From positions 234,954-298,953 of the forward strand of contig NZ_SOSI01000005.1 in NCBI RefSeq assembly GCF_029760855.1: 64,000 nt of DNA, read 5' to 3'. Numbering within the stretch: position 1 is the first letter of the stretch; every line of letters begins with the position of its first letter. Positions 1-8,600 of this stretch are shown piece by piece. The position numbers and the translations under genes are program-made. Source of the DNA: Erythrobacter litoralis (GTDB taxonomy: Bacteria; Pseudomonadota; Alphaproteobacteria; Sphingomonadales; Sphingomonadaceae). Below the pieces are notes generated by a model that worked only from the letters and a program-made list of their open reading frames with translations, was not told the DNA's origin and made no database searches.

Positions 1-4
1 GCTG

Positions 5-253
5 ATGCGTCTGATCGGTAAGGCACCCCTGCCCGCCTGCGAAAATCAACGCAGGGCGAACGACAGGCTCGAGTTCGAGCGAATGCTCCGGCAGCTGACA
101 GCCCGGGAATATGTCGAGCAGCAGCGCTGGAATGGCGATGATCTGCTCGGCGAACAGCTCAAGCGCCTGGCGGCACTGGTGGACGCGCAGGAAAGGCACC
201 AGCGCGAATCCGGCAGAAGCGGAGAGACCGGGGTAGTAGTTCCTACTACATGA
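5..253 (+). CDS. Hypothetical charged protein, possibly 5'-truncated by the window edge
   Basis: An 82-codon open frame begins with ATG four bases from the window edge and is still open upstream, so the true start may lie outside. The product is rich in Arg, Glu and Gln and looks helical; I recognise no domain. The last codons run into a perfect 7-bp inverted repeat. A 74-codon frame on the opposite strand covers the same DNA, so the strand is not certain. Whether it belongs to the prophage or the host cannot be decided here. Confidence 0.35.
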   Translation: MRLIGKAPLPACENQRRANDRLEFERMLRQLTAREYVEQQRWNGDDLLGEQLKRLAALVDAQERHQRESGRSGETGVVVPTT

Positions 254-281
254 AAAGAATGGCCTGACATGTAGTCAGGCC
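233..281. repeat. Two adjacent short inverted repeats
   Basis: GTAGTAG (233-239) pairs with CTACTAC (243-249) around a 3-nt loop, and GGCCTGAC (261-268) pairs with GTCAGGCC (274-281) around a 5-nt loop. Neither is followed by a T-run. They may be part of a terminator or an attachment or recombination region near the left prophage edge; the function is unknown. Confidence 0.5.
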
Positions 282-389
282 ATGCGTCTGGACCCGGTCA
301 CCGCCCCCGCATTCTCCCCGCGGCCCTCAAACTCCCACTATCCGCACCGGCGGAGGTCGGCGGCTGCGCCGCCTCCGGCTCGGCGAGGA

Positions 390-416
390 CCGAGTGGCAA
401 GGTTCGTGCCACTCGG
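390..416 (-). terminator. Hairpin downstream of the methylase gene
   Basis: CCGAGTGGCA (390-399) and TGCCACTCGG (407-416) form a perfect 10-bp stem with a 7-nt loop, five bases past the methylase stop. Another GC-rich inverted repeat follows at about 349-377. There is no U-tract, so intrinsic termination is plausible but not certain. No gene is seen between 282 and 421. Confidence 0.45.
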
Positions 417-421
417 CAGCG

Positions 422-1258
422 TTATGCAGCCAGCAGGGCTGCACGATCTTCCGGTTCGAAGTTGCTGATGATCAGCTCGCCAACGCGCTTGGCACCGATC
501 GCCTTCGTCGAGATCGTATAGGTGGTCTCGACCGGCACCTGGACTAGGTCGGCGAAGATCTCGCGAACCTCCGGCGTATCATTGATTGAGATAATCATCT
601 TGCCGCGCGCGCCGGCCGCCGCCTCCGCCAGTTTCGCGAAGTCGTCGGGCGAGAAGACCGCCGCGCCGTAGTCATCCTCGCACCCGTAATAGGGCGGATC
701 GCAGTAGAACAGCATGCCCGGTCGATCGTATCGCCGGACGAAGTCGAGGAACGGCAGCTCCTCGATCGTCACTCCGGCAAGCCGATCGTGCAGGTCATCG
801 AGTACGGGTTCAAGCTTCGTGATATTGAACCGCGCGCCTTGCCGGTTATCGACACCGAAATTGCGGCCCGCGACCTTCCCGCCGAAGGCGAGCTTCTGGA
901 GATACAGGAAACGCGCCGCGCGCTGCAGATCGGTAAGCCGTTTCGGATCGAGACCGGCAAGCCGCTCGAACTCGTTCCGGCTCGCGAGCCGGAATCGCAG
1001 CATGTCGATAAAATAAGGGTAGTGCTCCTGCAGGACGCGGAAGAACGTGACGACGTCGCCGCTGATATCATTGATGATCTCGACGCGCGGGCGACTCGAA
1101 CGGCGCAGGAAGATGCCGCCCATGCCGACGAACGGTTCGGCGTATCCATCGTGCTCGGTATTGGCGATCAACGAACAGATCCGGCGCGCTAGATTGCGCT
1201 TTCCACCGATATATCCGGCGGCGGGACGGACGGGCTTGATGCTTTGAATTGACTCCAT
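422..1258 (-). CDS. DNA N6-adenine methyltransferase, Dam/D12 class
   Basis: The N-terminus has the AdoMet-binding region typical of D12-class enzymes (G-Y-I-G-G-K-R), and the catalytic motif is DPPY within CDPPYYG. The family methylates adenine, often in GATC. The frame is open to a GTG at 1390, but conserved sequence starts only just after the ATG at 1258; an ATG at 1276 is an alternative, and no clear ribosome site decides between them. The gene lies beside the integrase and ends at a hairpin, so it is probably prophage cargo. A likely role is protecting phage DNA from host or rival restriction. Target specificity is inferred only from the family. Confidence 0.85.
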   Translation of the reverse strand: MESIQSIKPVRPAAGYIGGKRNLARRICSLIANTEHDGYAEPFVGMGGIFLRRSSRPRVEIINDISGDVVTFFRVLQEHYPYFIDMLRFRLASRNEFERLAGLDPKRLTDLQRAARFLYLQKLAFGGKVAGRNFGVDNRQGARFNITKLEPVLDDLHDRLAGVTIEELPFLDFVRRYDRPGMLFYCDPPYYGCEDDYGAAVFSPDDFAKLAEAAAGARGKMIISINDTPEVREIFADLVQVPVETTYTISTKAIGAKRVGELIISNFEPEDRAALLAA

Positions 1259-1408
1259 GTTCCCAAGGGGCTCCATTGACCCCGCCCGTATGCGCGGGTG
1301 CGGGGCGGCCAGTCGGCCAGCTGTGTCGCGGCGGGTTGCAGCCCGTCGGTTCGCCTGGGAGCAACCAGGCAACCCCCGCTCCCGCTGCACGGGACGAAGG
1401 AATTTCGT

Positions 1409-2593
1409 TCAGATTGATAGAATTTCGGCCCAGCGATCGAACACCGCGCGGCGTCGATCGAGCTGGACGGAGCGGTTGTATGCCGCCTCGACTTTGCCCT
1501 TCCCCGCATGGCCAAGCGCGGCATCGATGTCGAAGCGCCACTCCGGGCCCATCTCCTCGTTGAGGATCGTCGAGAAGCTGGCGCGCCAACCATGTGGTAC
1601 GTGTCGGCCGGCGTAGCCGGCGCGGATATACAGTTCGCGAAGGGCGCCCGCGCCGATCGGCTTGTCTTTCACGCGGCCGGGGAACACCAGATCATGCATA
1701 GCTGCATCCGCTCGATGCATATTCTTGGCGCCGCGCAGGACGAACAACGCCGCTTCACTCAACGGTACGACGTGATCGAACCGCGCATCGTCCTTCTTCG
1801 CGCGGCTCAGTTTCATTCGTTCGGCCGGCACCGTCCAGGTGCGTGCCGCGAAATCAATCTCCGCCCAGACCATGCCGCGCAGTGCGGCAAGCCGCACCGC
1901 AGTCAGCGCGAGAAAACGCGATGCCATGATCGTGAGCGGCCGCGCCTCGTCCAGCTCGCACGCGGCAAGTAGCGCGCGGCAATCGGCGATCGTCGTCAGG
2001 GCGGCATGTGGAAAAGATGGCGGCGCCGCGAGCATCGCCGCGCCGAGATCATCGGCCGGGTTGGCCGAGACAAGTCCTTCGGCCCGGCCGAACTTGAATA
2101 TCTCGCCGAGCCGCTGGCGCACCCGGTGCGCGCTGGTCCTGCAGCCGCGCGCCTCAATCGCGCGGATCGCCTCGAGCAGATCCCTCGATGTAATCGCGTC
2201 TGCAGTCTGTTCGCCCAGCTCGGGGAAGATATCGCGTTCGAGACTGCCGAGGACGTCCCCGGCATGCGCCGCCGACCATCCGCCGCGCTTCGCGCGGTAC
2301 CATGCGCGGCCGAGCTGCTCGAGCGTATCGACTGTGATCGCGACGCGCCGCGATGGATCGACGCCTTGCTCGATCTTCTCCTTCGCCTCGGCCTGCAGAA
2401 TACGCGCACGCGCAACGTTGACTTCGGGAAACTGGCCGAAGGTGAGCAGCTTCTCGCGGCCACGCCACCGATACTTCTGCTGCCAGCTCTTCGTACCGGT
2501 AGGTCGGACGAGCAGATGCAGCCCGCCTTGGTCGTGCAGTTTATACGCGCGCGAATGCGCACCGGCAGCTTTCGCCGCGGCGTTCGTCAGCAT
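1409..2593 (-). CDS. int: Tyrosine integrase, P4 type (DUF4102 arm-binding domain)
   Basis: This 394-aa site-specific recombinase would integrate and excise the prophage. An N-terminal arm-type DNA-binding domain covers about residues 1-85, followed by the core-binding domain and the catalytic domain. The catalytic set is visible as Arg234, His334 with Arg337 (HGWR), His362 and the nucleophile Tyr372 (EAAYNR). Length matches the family. P4-type integrases usually use tRNA 3' ends, but no tRNA lies nearby in the window. It is transcribed toward the methylase gene and away from the cargo gene at 2735. No recognisable excisionase is adjacent; the AlpA-like protein at the other end is the best candidate. 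Confidence 0.95.
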   Translation of the reverse strand: MLTNAAAKAAGAHSRAYKLHDQGGLHLLVRPTGTKSWQQKYRWRGREKLLTFGQFPEVNVARARILQAEAKEKIEQGVDPSRRVAITVDTLEQLGRAWYRAKRGGWSAAHAGDVLGSLERDIFPELGEQTADAITSRDLLEAIRAIEARGCRTSAHRVRQRLGEIFKFGRAEGLVSANPADDLGAAMLAAPPSFPHAALTTIADCRALLAACELDEARPLTIMASRFLALTAVRLAALRGMVWAEIDFAARTWTVPAERMKLSRAKKDDARFDHVVPLSEAALFVLRGAKNMHRADAAMHDLVFPGRVKDKPIGAGALRELYIRAGYAGRHVPHGWRASFSTILNEEMGPEWRFDIDAALGHAGKGKVEAAYNRSVQLDRRRAVFDRWAEILSI

Positions 2594-2734
2594 ATGAGTA
2601 TCCGTTCTATGTGACCGCCTCGACGGCCGAACATGATGATCCGAAACGTAAGCGGCGCTATCGGATTGAGCTCTAGATTATCGCTGAGCTATCAGCTGCG
2701 ATTTTAGTTTTTCGTTCGTTTAGGTAGGCTAGCC

Positions 2735-3220
2735 ATGACCCAAAACTTTGAAATTGTTCGCCTAATAGCGCAGTTAGTGGGTGCTCTTTTGATCGCTTGG
2801 CTTGCCGTTCGATGGGCGCTTTCCCGCTACAAATCAGAAAAGGTCTGGGAGAGAAGTCTCGAAGCTTATTCAGAAATTCTCTCGTTACTTGTTGAGATAC
2901 GCGGCATCGACCATGACCGCCTCACGATGTTGCAGGAGGCAGATGTCTACGCAGGTCATCCCCAAGCCAGCGAATTTCATTCGAGGCTGAGCGACGTTCA
3001 ACCGCGGCTTCAAAAAGCAGTAGCTAAAGGACGTTTGCTGTTGCCGGAACGCGCCCAAGCCATTCTAATAGAATTGAGCGCGGAATTTGATCGGCAGCGT
3101 TCTTCTTCCGATTTGGAACATTTGTTAAATGCGAGATACGTTGCAGTAGGGAAGGCTATGACGGCCTTGATCGACTTTGGCCGCGGAGACCTCAGTATTG
3201 ATAGCGAACGGCACGGATAA
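2735..3220 (+). CDS. Membrane-anchored hypothetical protein
   Basis: The 161-aa product has one N-terminal transmembrane helix (about residues 8-28) followed by a helical cytoplasmic region. I recognise no family. GGTAGG lies upstream of the ATG. The gene and the 140 bp before it are visibly more AT-rich than the neighbours, and it is transcribed opposite to the integrase. This is the usual appearance of a recently acquired moron. A role in lysogenic conversion or exclusion is possible but not shown. Confidence 0.7.
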   Translation: MTQNFEIVRLIAQLVGALLIAWLAVRWALSRYKSEKVWERSLEAYSEILSLLVEIRGIDHDRLTMLQEADVYAGHPQASEFHSRLSDVQPRLQKAVAKGRLLLPERAQAILIELSAEFDRQRSSSDLEHLLNARYVAVGKAMTALIDFGRGDLSIDSERHG

Positions 3221-3329
3221 TCCCTCCGCGTCGGTCGAGTGGCGAGCCCGCGCAGTTCTGCCGAAAACAGGCTCCGCGTCGCGGGACGATACCCCCGGCG
3301 ATACCCCCAAATTTCGCGCGGATTTCGGT

Positions 3330-3560
3330 CTAGAAGTTAATGTCGCAGGGCACCACGGCCGCGCCGCGGTGCCCGCACTCGCTGCAGCGTGCCTTTTCCT
3401 CGATGGTCGATAGAGTAAGGCTTACCCGCCGCGCGTTCAATTCGATCATCAATTCGGAGCTGTTGGCTTCGACAACGTGGCCGCATCCGTCGCAGGTGAA
3501 GCGAAGATTGTAACCGCGCCGGGCGCACTCGTTAACCGAATCGAGTTTATGTCGAACCAT
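3330..3560 (-). CDS. Small zinc-ribbon protein
   Basis: The 76-aa product has two CxxC pairs (CDGC and CSEC, each followed by G-H) about 40 residues apart, the layout of a zinc ribbon. ATG at 3560 is chosen; the frame is open to a TTG at 3596, which would overlap the divergent gene. The function is unknown. Small zinc-ribbon proteins are common in prophage ends and may bind nucleic acid or partner proteins. Confidence 0.6.
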   Translation of the reverse strand: MVRHKLDSVNECARRGYNLRFTCDGCGHVVEANSSELMIELNARRVSLTLSTIEEKARCSECGHRGAAVVPCDINF

Positions 3561-3595
3561 ACTGACGTGATGGAACAGGCAGGGAACATCGGTCA

Positions 3596-3727
3596 ATGAA
3601 GGGCAAGCCGGACGTTCAGGATCCGAAGGGCGAATGGAAGCTGTATTTCGGGTTCGCGTTCTGGAGCCTGCTCATCATTGCCTGGCTAATCGTTTCGGCG
3701 ATCGAGCTCATCATGCTCGCATACTGA
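3596..3727 (+). CDS. Single-pass membrane microprotein (43 aa)
   Basis: An ATG frame encodes a polar 15-residue head followed by one hydrophobic helix (about residues 18-40) ending in LAY. It fills the gap between the zinc-ribbon gene and the spanin genes and is transcribed against the lysis cassette. No strong ribosome site is visible, so it is supported mainly by composition and fit. An accessory membrane or lysis-modulating role is only a guess. Confidence 0.4.
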   Translation: MKGKPDVQDPKGEWKLYFGFAFWSLLIIAWLIVSAIELIMLAY

Positions 3728-3734
3728 AAAGTAC

Positions 3735-4349
3735 TTAGTCCGAAGCGCCTGCGGCGGGGTCGACCTTGGCTTGCGCTTCAACCCAACCGATCAGCGCGTC
3801 GAGCTGGATGGCCTGCTCGGTGGCGATGAGATCGCGCTCGAGCTGGTTTGTGGTTCGTCCTGTGGCAGGAAGTCGAGGATCGCTGGCCGTTTCATTAGAT
3901 CCTGCGGCGGCATGGGATAACCCGGGCACTGAGTCGCCTGCGGCCTCACGCTCAGTACCGGTTCCGGCCGATAGCTCTTGCCGCAACCTGTCAGCGCGAT
4001 CACGCACGATAGCGAGGCGAGCGCGGTAATCGTTCTCGATGGCATCGGAAATTTTCTCCTGTTCGGCCGTAACCCGCTCGAGCCGTTCGCGCTCGAGACG
4101 CGCAGCCTCTTCCTGTGCGAGGCGGTATGTCTGTTTGGTGGTGCTATGGGCCAGGCGTTCGCTGTCGCGCTGTGCCTCGTACTCGCCCGCCTTCGCGATC
4201 CACCCCGCAATCGATATCGGCCCGAGATGAAATCCGTTGAGCCGCACCGACTGTATACTGGCAAAGATCGCCAGCACGAGAACGGCCGCGCCGATCGCGG
4301 CGAGCCAGACGCCCTTCAGCGCGATGCGAGCGGTGGTCCAGGGCGGCAT
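3735..4349 (-). CDS. Inner-membrane spanin (Rz-like)
   Basis: This 204-aa protein has an N-terminal transmembrane helix (about residues 14-33) followed by a long Arg/Glu/Ala coiled coil (about 58-130), the architecture of i-spanins. These span the periplasm and, with an outer-membrane lipoprotein, fuse the two membranes at lysis. The ATG at 4349 overlaps the endolysin stop (TGATG). The open frame extends far upstream, but that part only shadows the endolysin gene. The partner gene is nested inside it in another frame, as in lambda Rz/Rz1. Identification rests on architecture and context. Confidence 0.8.
   Translation of the reverse strand: MPPWTTARIALKGVWLAAIGAAVLVLAIFASIQSVRLNGFHLGPISIAGWIAKAGEYEAQRDSERLAHSTTKQTYRLAQEEAARLERERLERVTAEQEKISDAIENDYRARLAIVRDRADRLRQELSAGTGTEREAAGDSVPGLSHAAAGSNETASDPRLPATGRTTNQLERDLIATEQAIQLDALIGWVEAQAKVDPAAGASD
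3791..4045 (-). CDS. Outer-membrane spanin lipoprotein (Rz1-like), nested in Rz
   Basis: An 84-aa lipoprotein is encoded entirely within the Rz-like gene in a different frame. It has a signal peptide with lipobox LTGC (Cys21) and a short mature chain rich in Pro and Ser, typical of Rz1. The ATG at 4045 is preceded by AGGAG nine bases upstream, strong evidence that it is translated. It should sit in the outer membrane and pair with the i-spanin coiled coil. The frame is open far upstream, but only the part from 4045 makes a lipoprotein. Confidence 0.85.
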   Translation of the reverse strand: MPSRTITALASLSCVIALTGCGKSYRPEPVLSVRPQATQCPGYPMPPQDLMKRPAILDFLPQDEPQTSSSAISSPPSRPSSSTR

Positions 4350-4786
4350 CAGGCGCGCAGCCCGGTGAGATAGCCGCGCACCCCATACTTCGCGGTAAGC
4401 TCCATGTTGCGCAGCCGGCCATGCCGGTAGCTGACATGCACCCATCGCCCGTACTCGTAGATCAGCTGGTCGTAGTTGAGGTTGCGCTGCATCCACTGCG
4501 CGAGATCCAGCACGCCGACCCCCGGTACCGTGAAATCCGCCGCCTCGCCCAGGCAATGCTGGCTGCTGCCGGAACCTCCGATCGCGCGGTTGAGGATCGG
4601 CGAACGGTATCCGCTCGAGACGACGACCGGTCGATCGAAATGGGTGCGTACCGGTTCGAGTACTTCGATGCAAAGCGTGCGAAGGTTCGCGATGACGGCC
4701 GGCGGCGGATCGTTCGGAATGTCGCGCCGCGCGGCGGTCTGCGACGCGGTCATCTCGGCAAGAGTAAAATGCGGGGACAGGTTCAT
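4349..4786 (-). CDS. Endolysin, peptidase M15 family (D-Ala-D-Ala carboxypeptidase-like)
   Basis: The 145-aa protein matches the small M15 peptidases used as phage endolysins. The SGYRSP and SQHCLGEAADF segments hold the first zinc His and the Asp, and WVHVS near residue 128 holds the second His. It cleaves peptide cross-links in peptidoglycan. It has no signal peptide, so release depends on a holin. The ATG at 4786 overlaps the preceding stop (ATGA) and its own stop overlaps the spanin start, so it sits inside a translationally coupled lysis cassette. Confidence 0.85.
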   Translation of the reverse strand: MNLSPHFTLAEMTASQTAARRDIPNDPPPAVIANLRTLCIEVLEPVRTHFDRPVVVSSGYRSPILNRAIGGSGSSQHCLGEAADFTVPGVGVLDLAQWMQRNLNYDQLIYEYGRWVHVSYRHGRLRNMELTAKYGVRGYLTGLRA

Positions 4787-5163
4787 GCGAAGAAACTCCA
4801 GCAAACGAGGAGCCAGACCGCCAGCAGCGCCCAGTAACTCCACCAGAACGGGCGGGAATAGGTCCGGCCTTCGCCGAGCGCGGCGACCCAGACAAAAAGC
4901 GACTTGCCGGCGATGATCATCACCGACCCGACAAAATAGACGGGGTCGTCGGTCGCGAAGGTCGCGCCGTCGCCGACCATCTGCTCGATACGGCCGTAAA
5001 GCTGCAGGATCATGCCCAGCGCGTGGAGATCCATGCCGAGCGCCATCGCGAGCCCCGCATTATAGATCGACAGCGGAAAGCGCCGGCGCCATCCGGGCAT
5101 GGTGTAGCCGGCCACGATGAAAATGCTGCCGAGCACCATGCAGCCGAAGATGAAGAGGATCAT
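4783..5163 (-). CDS. Polytopic membrane protein of the lysis cassette (possible holin)
   Basis: The 126-aa product has about four hydrophobic segments (near residues 2-20, 31-55, 74-95 and 105-125). I recognise no family. It is coupled by 4-bp overlaps to the genes on both sides and lies directly before the endolysin, where a holin or holin regulator is expected. The neighbour at 5350-5634 is the other candidate holin. Confidence 0.6.
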   Translation of the reverse strand: MILFIFGCMVLGSIFIVAGYTMPGWRRRFPLSIYNAGLAMALGMDLHALGMILQLYGRIEQMVGDGATFATDDPVYFVGSVMIIAGKSLFVWVAALGEGRTYSRPFWWSYWALLAVWLLVCWSFFA

Positions 5164-5357
5164 TCGCCCTTGCCTTGTGTGAGTTCGGTTATGCCGCGAT
5201 CCGCGCCGAGGAGGCGCTCGATGCGTTCGGCGCGCCTGGTCAGCTGCTCGGCCTCTGCCTTCAGCCCGTCGATGTCGGCGAAGAATTTCTGGACGCCGGA
5301 GAATTTCGGCGGGAACGCGGCGCGCAAGGCAGCGCGAATGCTTTTCAGATCACTCAT
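5160..5357 (-). CDS. Small helical protein of the lysis cassette
   Basis: This 65-aa protein has a likely coiled coil from about residue 24 to 50 and no membrane segment. ATG at 5357 is chosen because it overlaps the preceding stop by 8 bp; the upstream part of the frame only shadows the neighbour. The stop overlaps the next start (ATGA). The function is unknown. Tight coupling between two membrane protein genes suggests a lysis-accessory role. Confidence 0.65.
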   Translation of the reverse strand: MSDLKSIRAALRAAFPPKFSGVQKFFADIDGLKAEAEQLTRRAERIERLLGADRGITELTQGKGE

Positions 5358-5634
5358 CGTCCCGGATCCCCAGTCGCGTCTCGATCCGCGCAACGATGAT
5401 GTTCAGCCCCGCAATGACTTCGCGTACTGCGCCAAGCGCATCCGCCGACTTCGTCCAGGCGCGAAAGGCCATGAAGACGACGCCGAGCAGTGCAGCGAGC
5501 ATCAGCGCACACAGCACGAGCGCGACGAACAGGATCGCCCGCCAGTCGTCGAGCTCGGCCATGACCCGGCCGGCCTCGACGACATCGGGCGCGCTCATCG
5601 TCGGCGCGGCTGCGAGCAGAAGGTCCAAGATCAT
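5350..5634 (-). CDS. Single-pass membrane protein, holin candidate
   Basis: The 94-aa product has one strong transmembrane helix (about residues 33-58) with a polar N-terminus and an amphipathic C-terminal tail, compatible with a small holin or a tail-associated membrane protein. A purine-rich GAGGAG site lies upstream of the ATG at 5634. It is the first gene after the tailspike and opens the lysis cassette. The family is not recognised. Confidence 0.65.
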   Translation of the reverse strand: MILDLLLAAAPTMSAPDVVEAGRVMAELDDWRAILFVALVLCALMLAALLGVVFMAFRAWTKSADALGAVREVIAGLNIIVARIETRLGIRDDE

Positions 5635-5671
5635 GGCCTCCGTCTCCTCGAATTGGTGTGAAGTATTCGGT

Positions 5672-8600
5672 TTACCGAACCACGATCTCGCGCTGGTGCG
5701 GCTTCACCGAGTGGCCCGGATAAGGGTAGGTGTGCGCCGGATTGTAATAGCGGGAATCGTGCTCGGTCGGCATGTCGAGATACAGGCGGTTGTCGTAATC
5801 TCGCGGTCGCAAGAGTGCCGCGGTCGCCGGGCCGCGCAGATAGGAGATGCTGTCGCCGGGCTGGAACGCCTGCTTGAGCGCGATACGGACCGTGCCGGCC
5901 GCCGCATCCTCGATCGTCACCGTGCCCTTGTGCGTATCCGGATAACCGACTGCGTCCATGCGGTAGATCGGGCGCCGTTCGCCGGTCGCAGCACGGGTGA
6001 GCTCGAAGCCGGTGAGCTCCTGCTGGTGCGGCGACGGAACCTCCGGCATGGCCAGCCCGCGTTCCTGCCGCCGCGTGATGAGCGTGCCGTTGTTTGGCAG
6101 CAGGATGCGGCCGATCGCGTAGCTGTTGTCGAGCGAAACGTCCCAGTTCTCCACGTCGATCGCCGGTTCCCCGACCACGTCGCCTAGATCGCGCAGGATA
6201 GGAACGAACGCGGGCTGCAAATAATAGATGATACCGTCCTGCAGATAGAGGTTCGGGTGGATCGTAACGGGGTAGAAACAGGATCCATGGCTCGAAGGGC
6301 CAGTGACGGTATCGTATTGCTGAGCGATCGGATTGGCCTGGATCGCATCGAAGATCTCGCGCTTGGGCTCGAGCCAGCGATTGCCGGCATTGGGTCCACT
6401 GAAATTCGGATTCTCCGGATTGCTGCTGTCGAGATCGTTGAACGGCATCGGCGTGAGCATCGCGAACGTCGCTGTGTCCGCCAGCAGGCCGCGCCCCTGC
6501 CCGGTCGCATCGAACAGGCAATGATCGACGCGCTGGCCATTGACGTTGACGAACTGGCCAAGCGGTACCGGCGTTCCGTCCTTCTGCTTGCCGTACCAGT
6601 ACGGGAAAAACGCATCGTCGTAATAGTTCGCGCTGCCGGCGTCGCTGTTGTGCCAGCGCTCGATCAGAGTATCGACCGGTCCGTACTTGCCGGTCATCGC
6701 ATCGTGCAGCGCCTTCACATCAGCCCAGCTGCGCTCCGGGCGATCGTCGTTGAAGACGGTCGCGCGAGAAGTTCCGCCGACATGCTCACAGGCCAGCGCG
6801 ATCTTCATCCCGGGCTTGGCATGGTCGAGCCAGGTCGCCAGCGTCGCCATCGCAGGGTTGATGAGCTTTGCGTCGGCCGTCGCCTGCGTGACCAGCGTCG
6901 CCTGCACGGCATCGCCGACGGCCGAGCCGGTACGGCGATAGACCACGACATTCCCGTCCGGCACGTTCGCGGGCATCGGCAGCTTCTGATAATTGGATTC
7001 GGGCGCGGTGAGGTGGGCTTCCTCGCTTTGCCCCATCCAGAAATACCGACCATCGACCGTCGCCGGCAGGACCTCGGTACTGATCTCGCCGCCGTCCTCC
7101 CAATTGTCGAACAGCGTGCCGCTGGTGCCGGACAGCAGAATGATGCCGTATCCGCCCGCCGTGATCCGCCCCGCGCTATCGTCGACGAACGTCCCCTGGT
7201 GCTTTCGCGCTCCGTCGATCGTCTGAAACACCTTGAACTCGACTTTGGTCGGGAAAACGGAGGCGACGACCTCGCACGTTGCCGACGTTGAACTGTCGGG
7301 TACCAGTGTCGATGCGCCGGACAGCGTCAGCTTCGAGACGTTCTTCTCGAAGCGTACGATGCGATTGCTGGTCCCGCCGCTGTTGAGGCGCATCGCATAG
7401 CCGGTGAAGCCGTCGATCGGATCGTTCGTCCCGAACAAGGCGATCCCGGCGCGCACCGTTGCCAGGAATTTGGCCTGTACCCGCTGGGGGCTGACGCCGG
7501 CGCTGCCCTCGCGCAGCGCGACGGCGTACTGGACGTTGTTGTTCGAATAGACGTTGTCCTGCGCCGCGCTGACCACGAGGTTGGCGAAGCTCGACATCCA
7601 TCCCGTCCGCTGGCCGAGCTGCTGATCGGATGCTGACGGATTGTCGAACGCGTCGACGAAGGCGGCGGCGACCACGGTCGTATCGTCGTTCTGGATCGTA
7701 ATCAGCGACCGGTAGAAGGTCGTGTCGACCATACCCGGATCGGCGTTGCGCAAATCGAGATAGAACACGTATTCCGGTTCCTCGTCCGCATTGGCGACGA
7801 TGCTGAAGCGGATGGTCTTGATTTCTTCGCCGGCCGCGAATTCGAGCGTGCCGGACGGATAGGCGCCGCCTTCGAATTTCGCGGCGGGCGGCCCGTCCTC
7901 GCCCAGTCCCTCGGTATGCGTATACCACTCGACCGAACCGGCCGCGCTCGCATCGTCGCGGCTGACGGTAAGCGCGTATTCGGTGAGCCCCGCATCGCCT
8001 TCGGGCTGCGACAGGGAAGAAGGCTCGAGCGAATAGGTCGCGCCGCCCGGCGGAGGCGTGCCGGTCCCGGCGTCGACGGCGCTGACGCTGTCGGTGCTGC
8101 GCACCCAGGGACCGTTATCGATGCTCTGTTCGCAGGTGATGTTCCTGTCGCCTGCCTTCATCCGGTATGTGCGGAAGGCATCGCCGACGCCGGTGGTCCC
8201 GGGAATGACCTCGCCGTCGCGCAGGGTCCGCCAGGCGCGCTGGTCCGGCGAGGCTGGAAAGCCGCGCGTCGCGCCGAGGCCGAAGGATACCCAACTGCCG
8301 ACCTCGACCGTCGCCTGCCCGTCGACCGTGAAGTATTCGCCGTCGAAGCCGACATGCAGCTTGGACGGGTTCACGATCTCGATTGGACCATTGTAGGAAA
8401 TGTATTCCGGGCGCTGGATTTCGTGGCCCCACGGCAGCGGTGCGAGATCGGGCTCGATCGGTAGTTCGACGTTCGGATCGCCGTTGACGGCGGCGGCGAG
8501 CAGGTCGACAGCCACGCCGTTGGCCGTCGCCGGGGGATTGGACACACCGACATCCCCGACCGCCACGTTCTGCCCACCTTGTACGGGGTTGCCGCTGCCG

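Noticed and set aside
5..421. CRISPR or direct repeat array suggested by short repeats
   Set aside because: The repeats are single inverted pairs without regular spacers.
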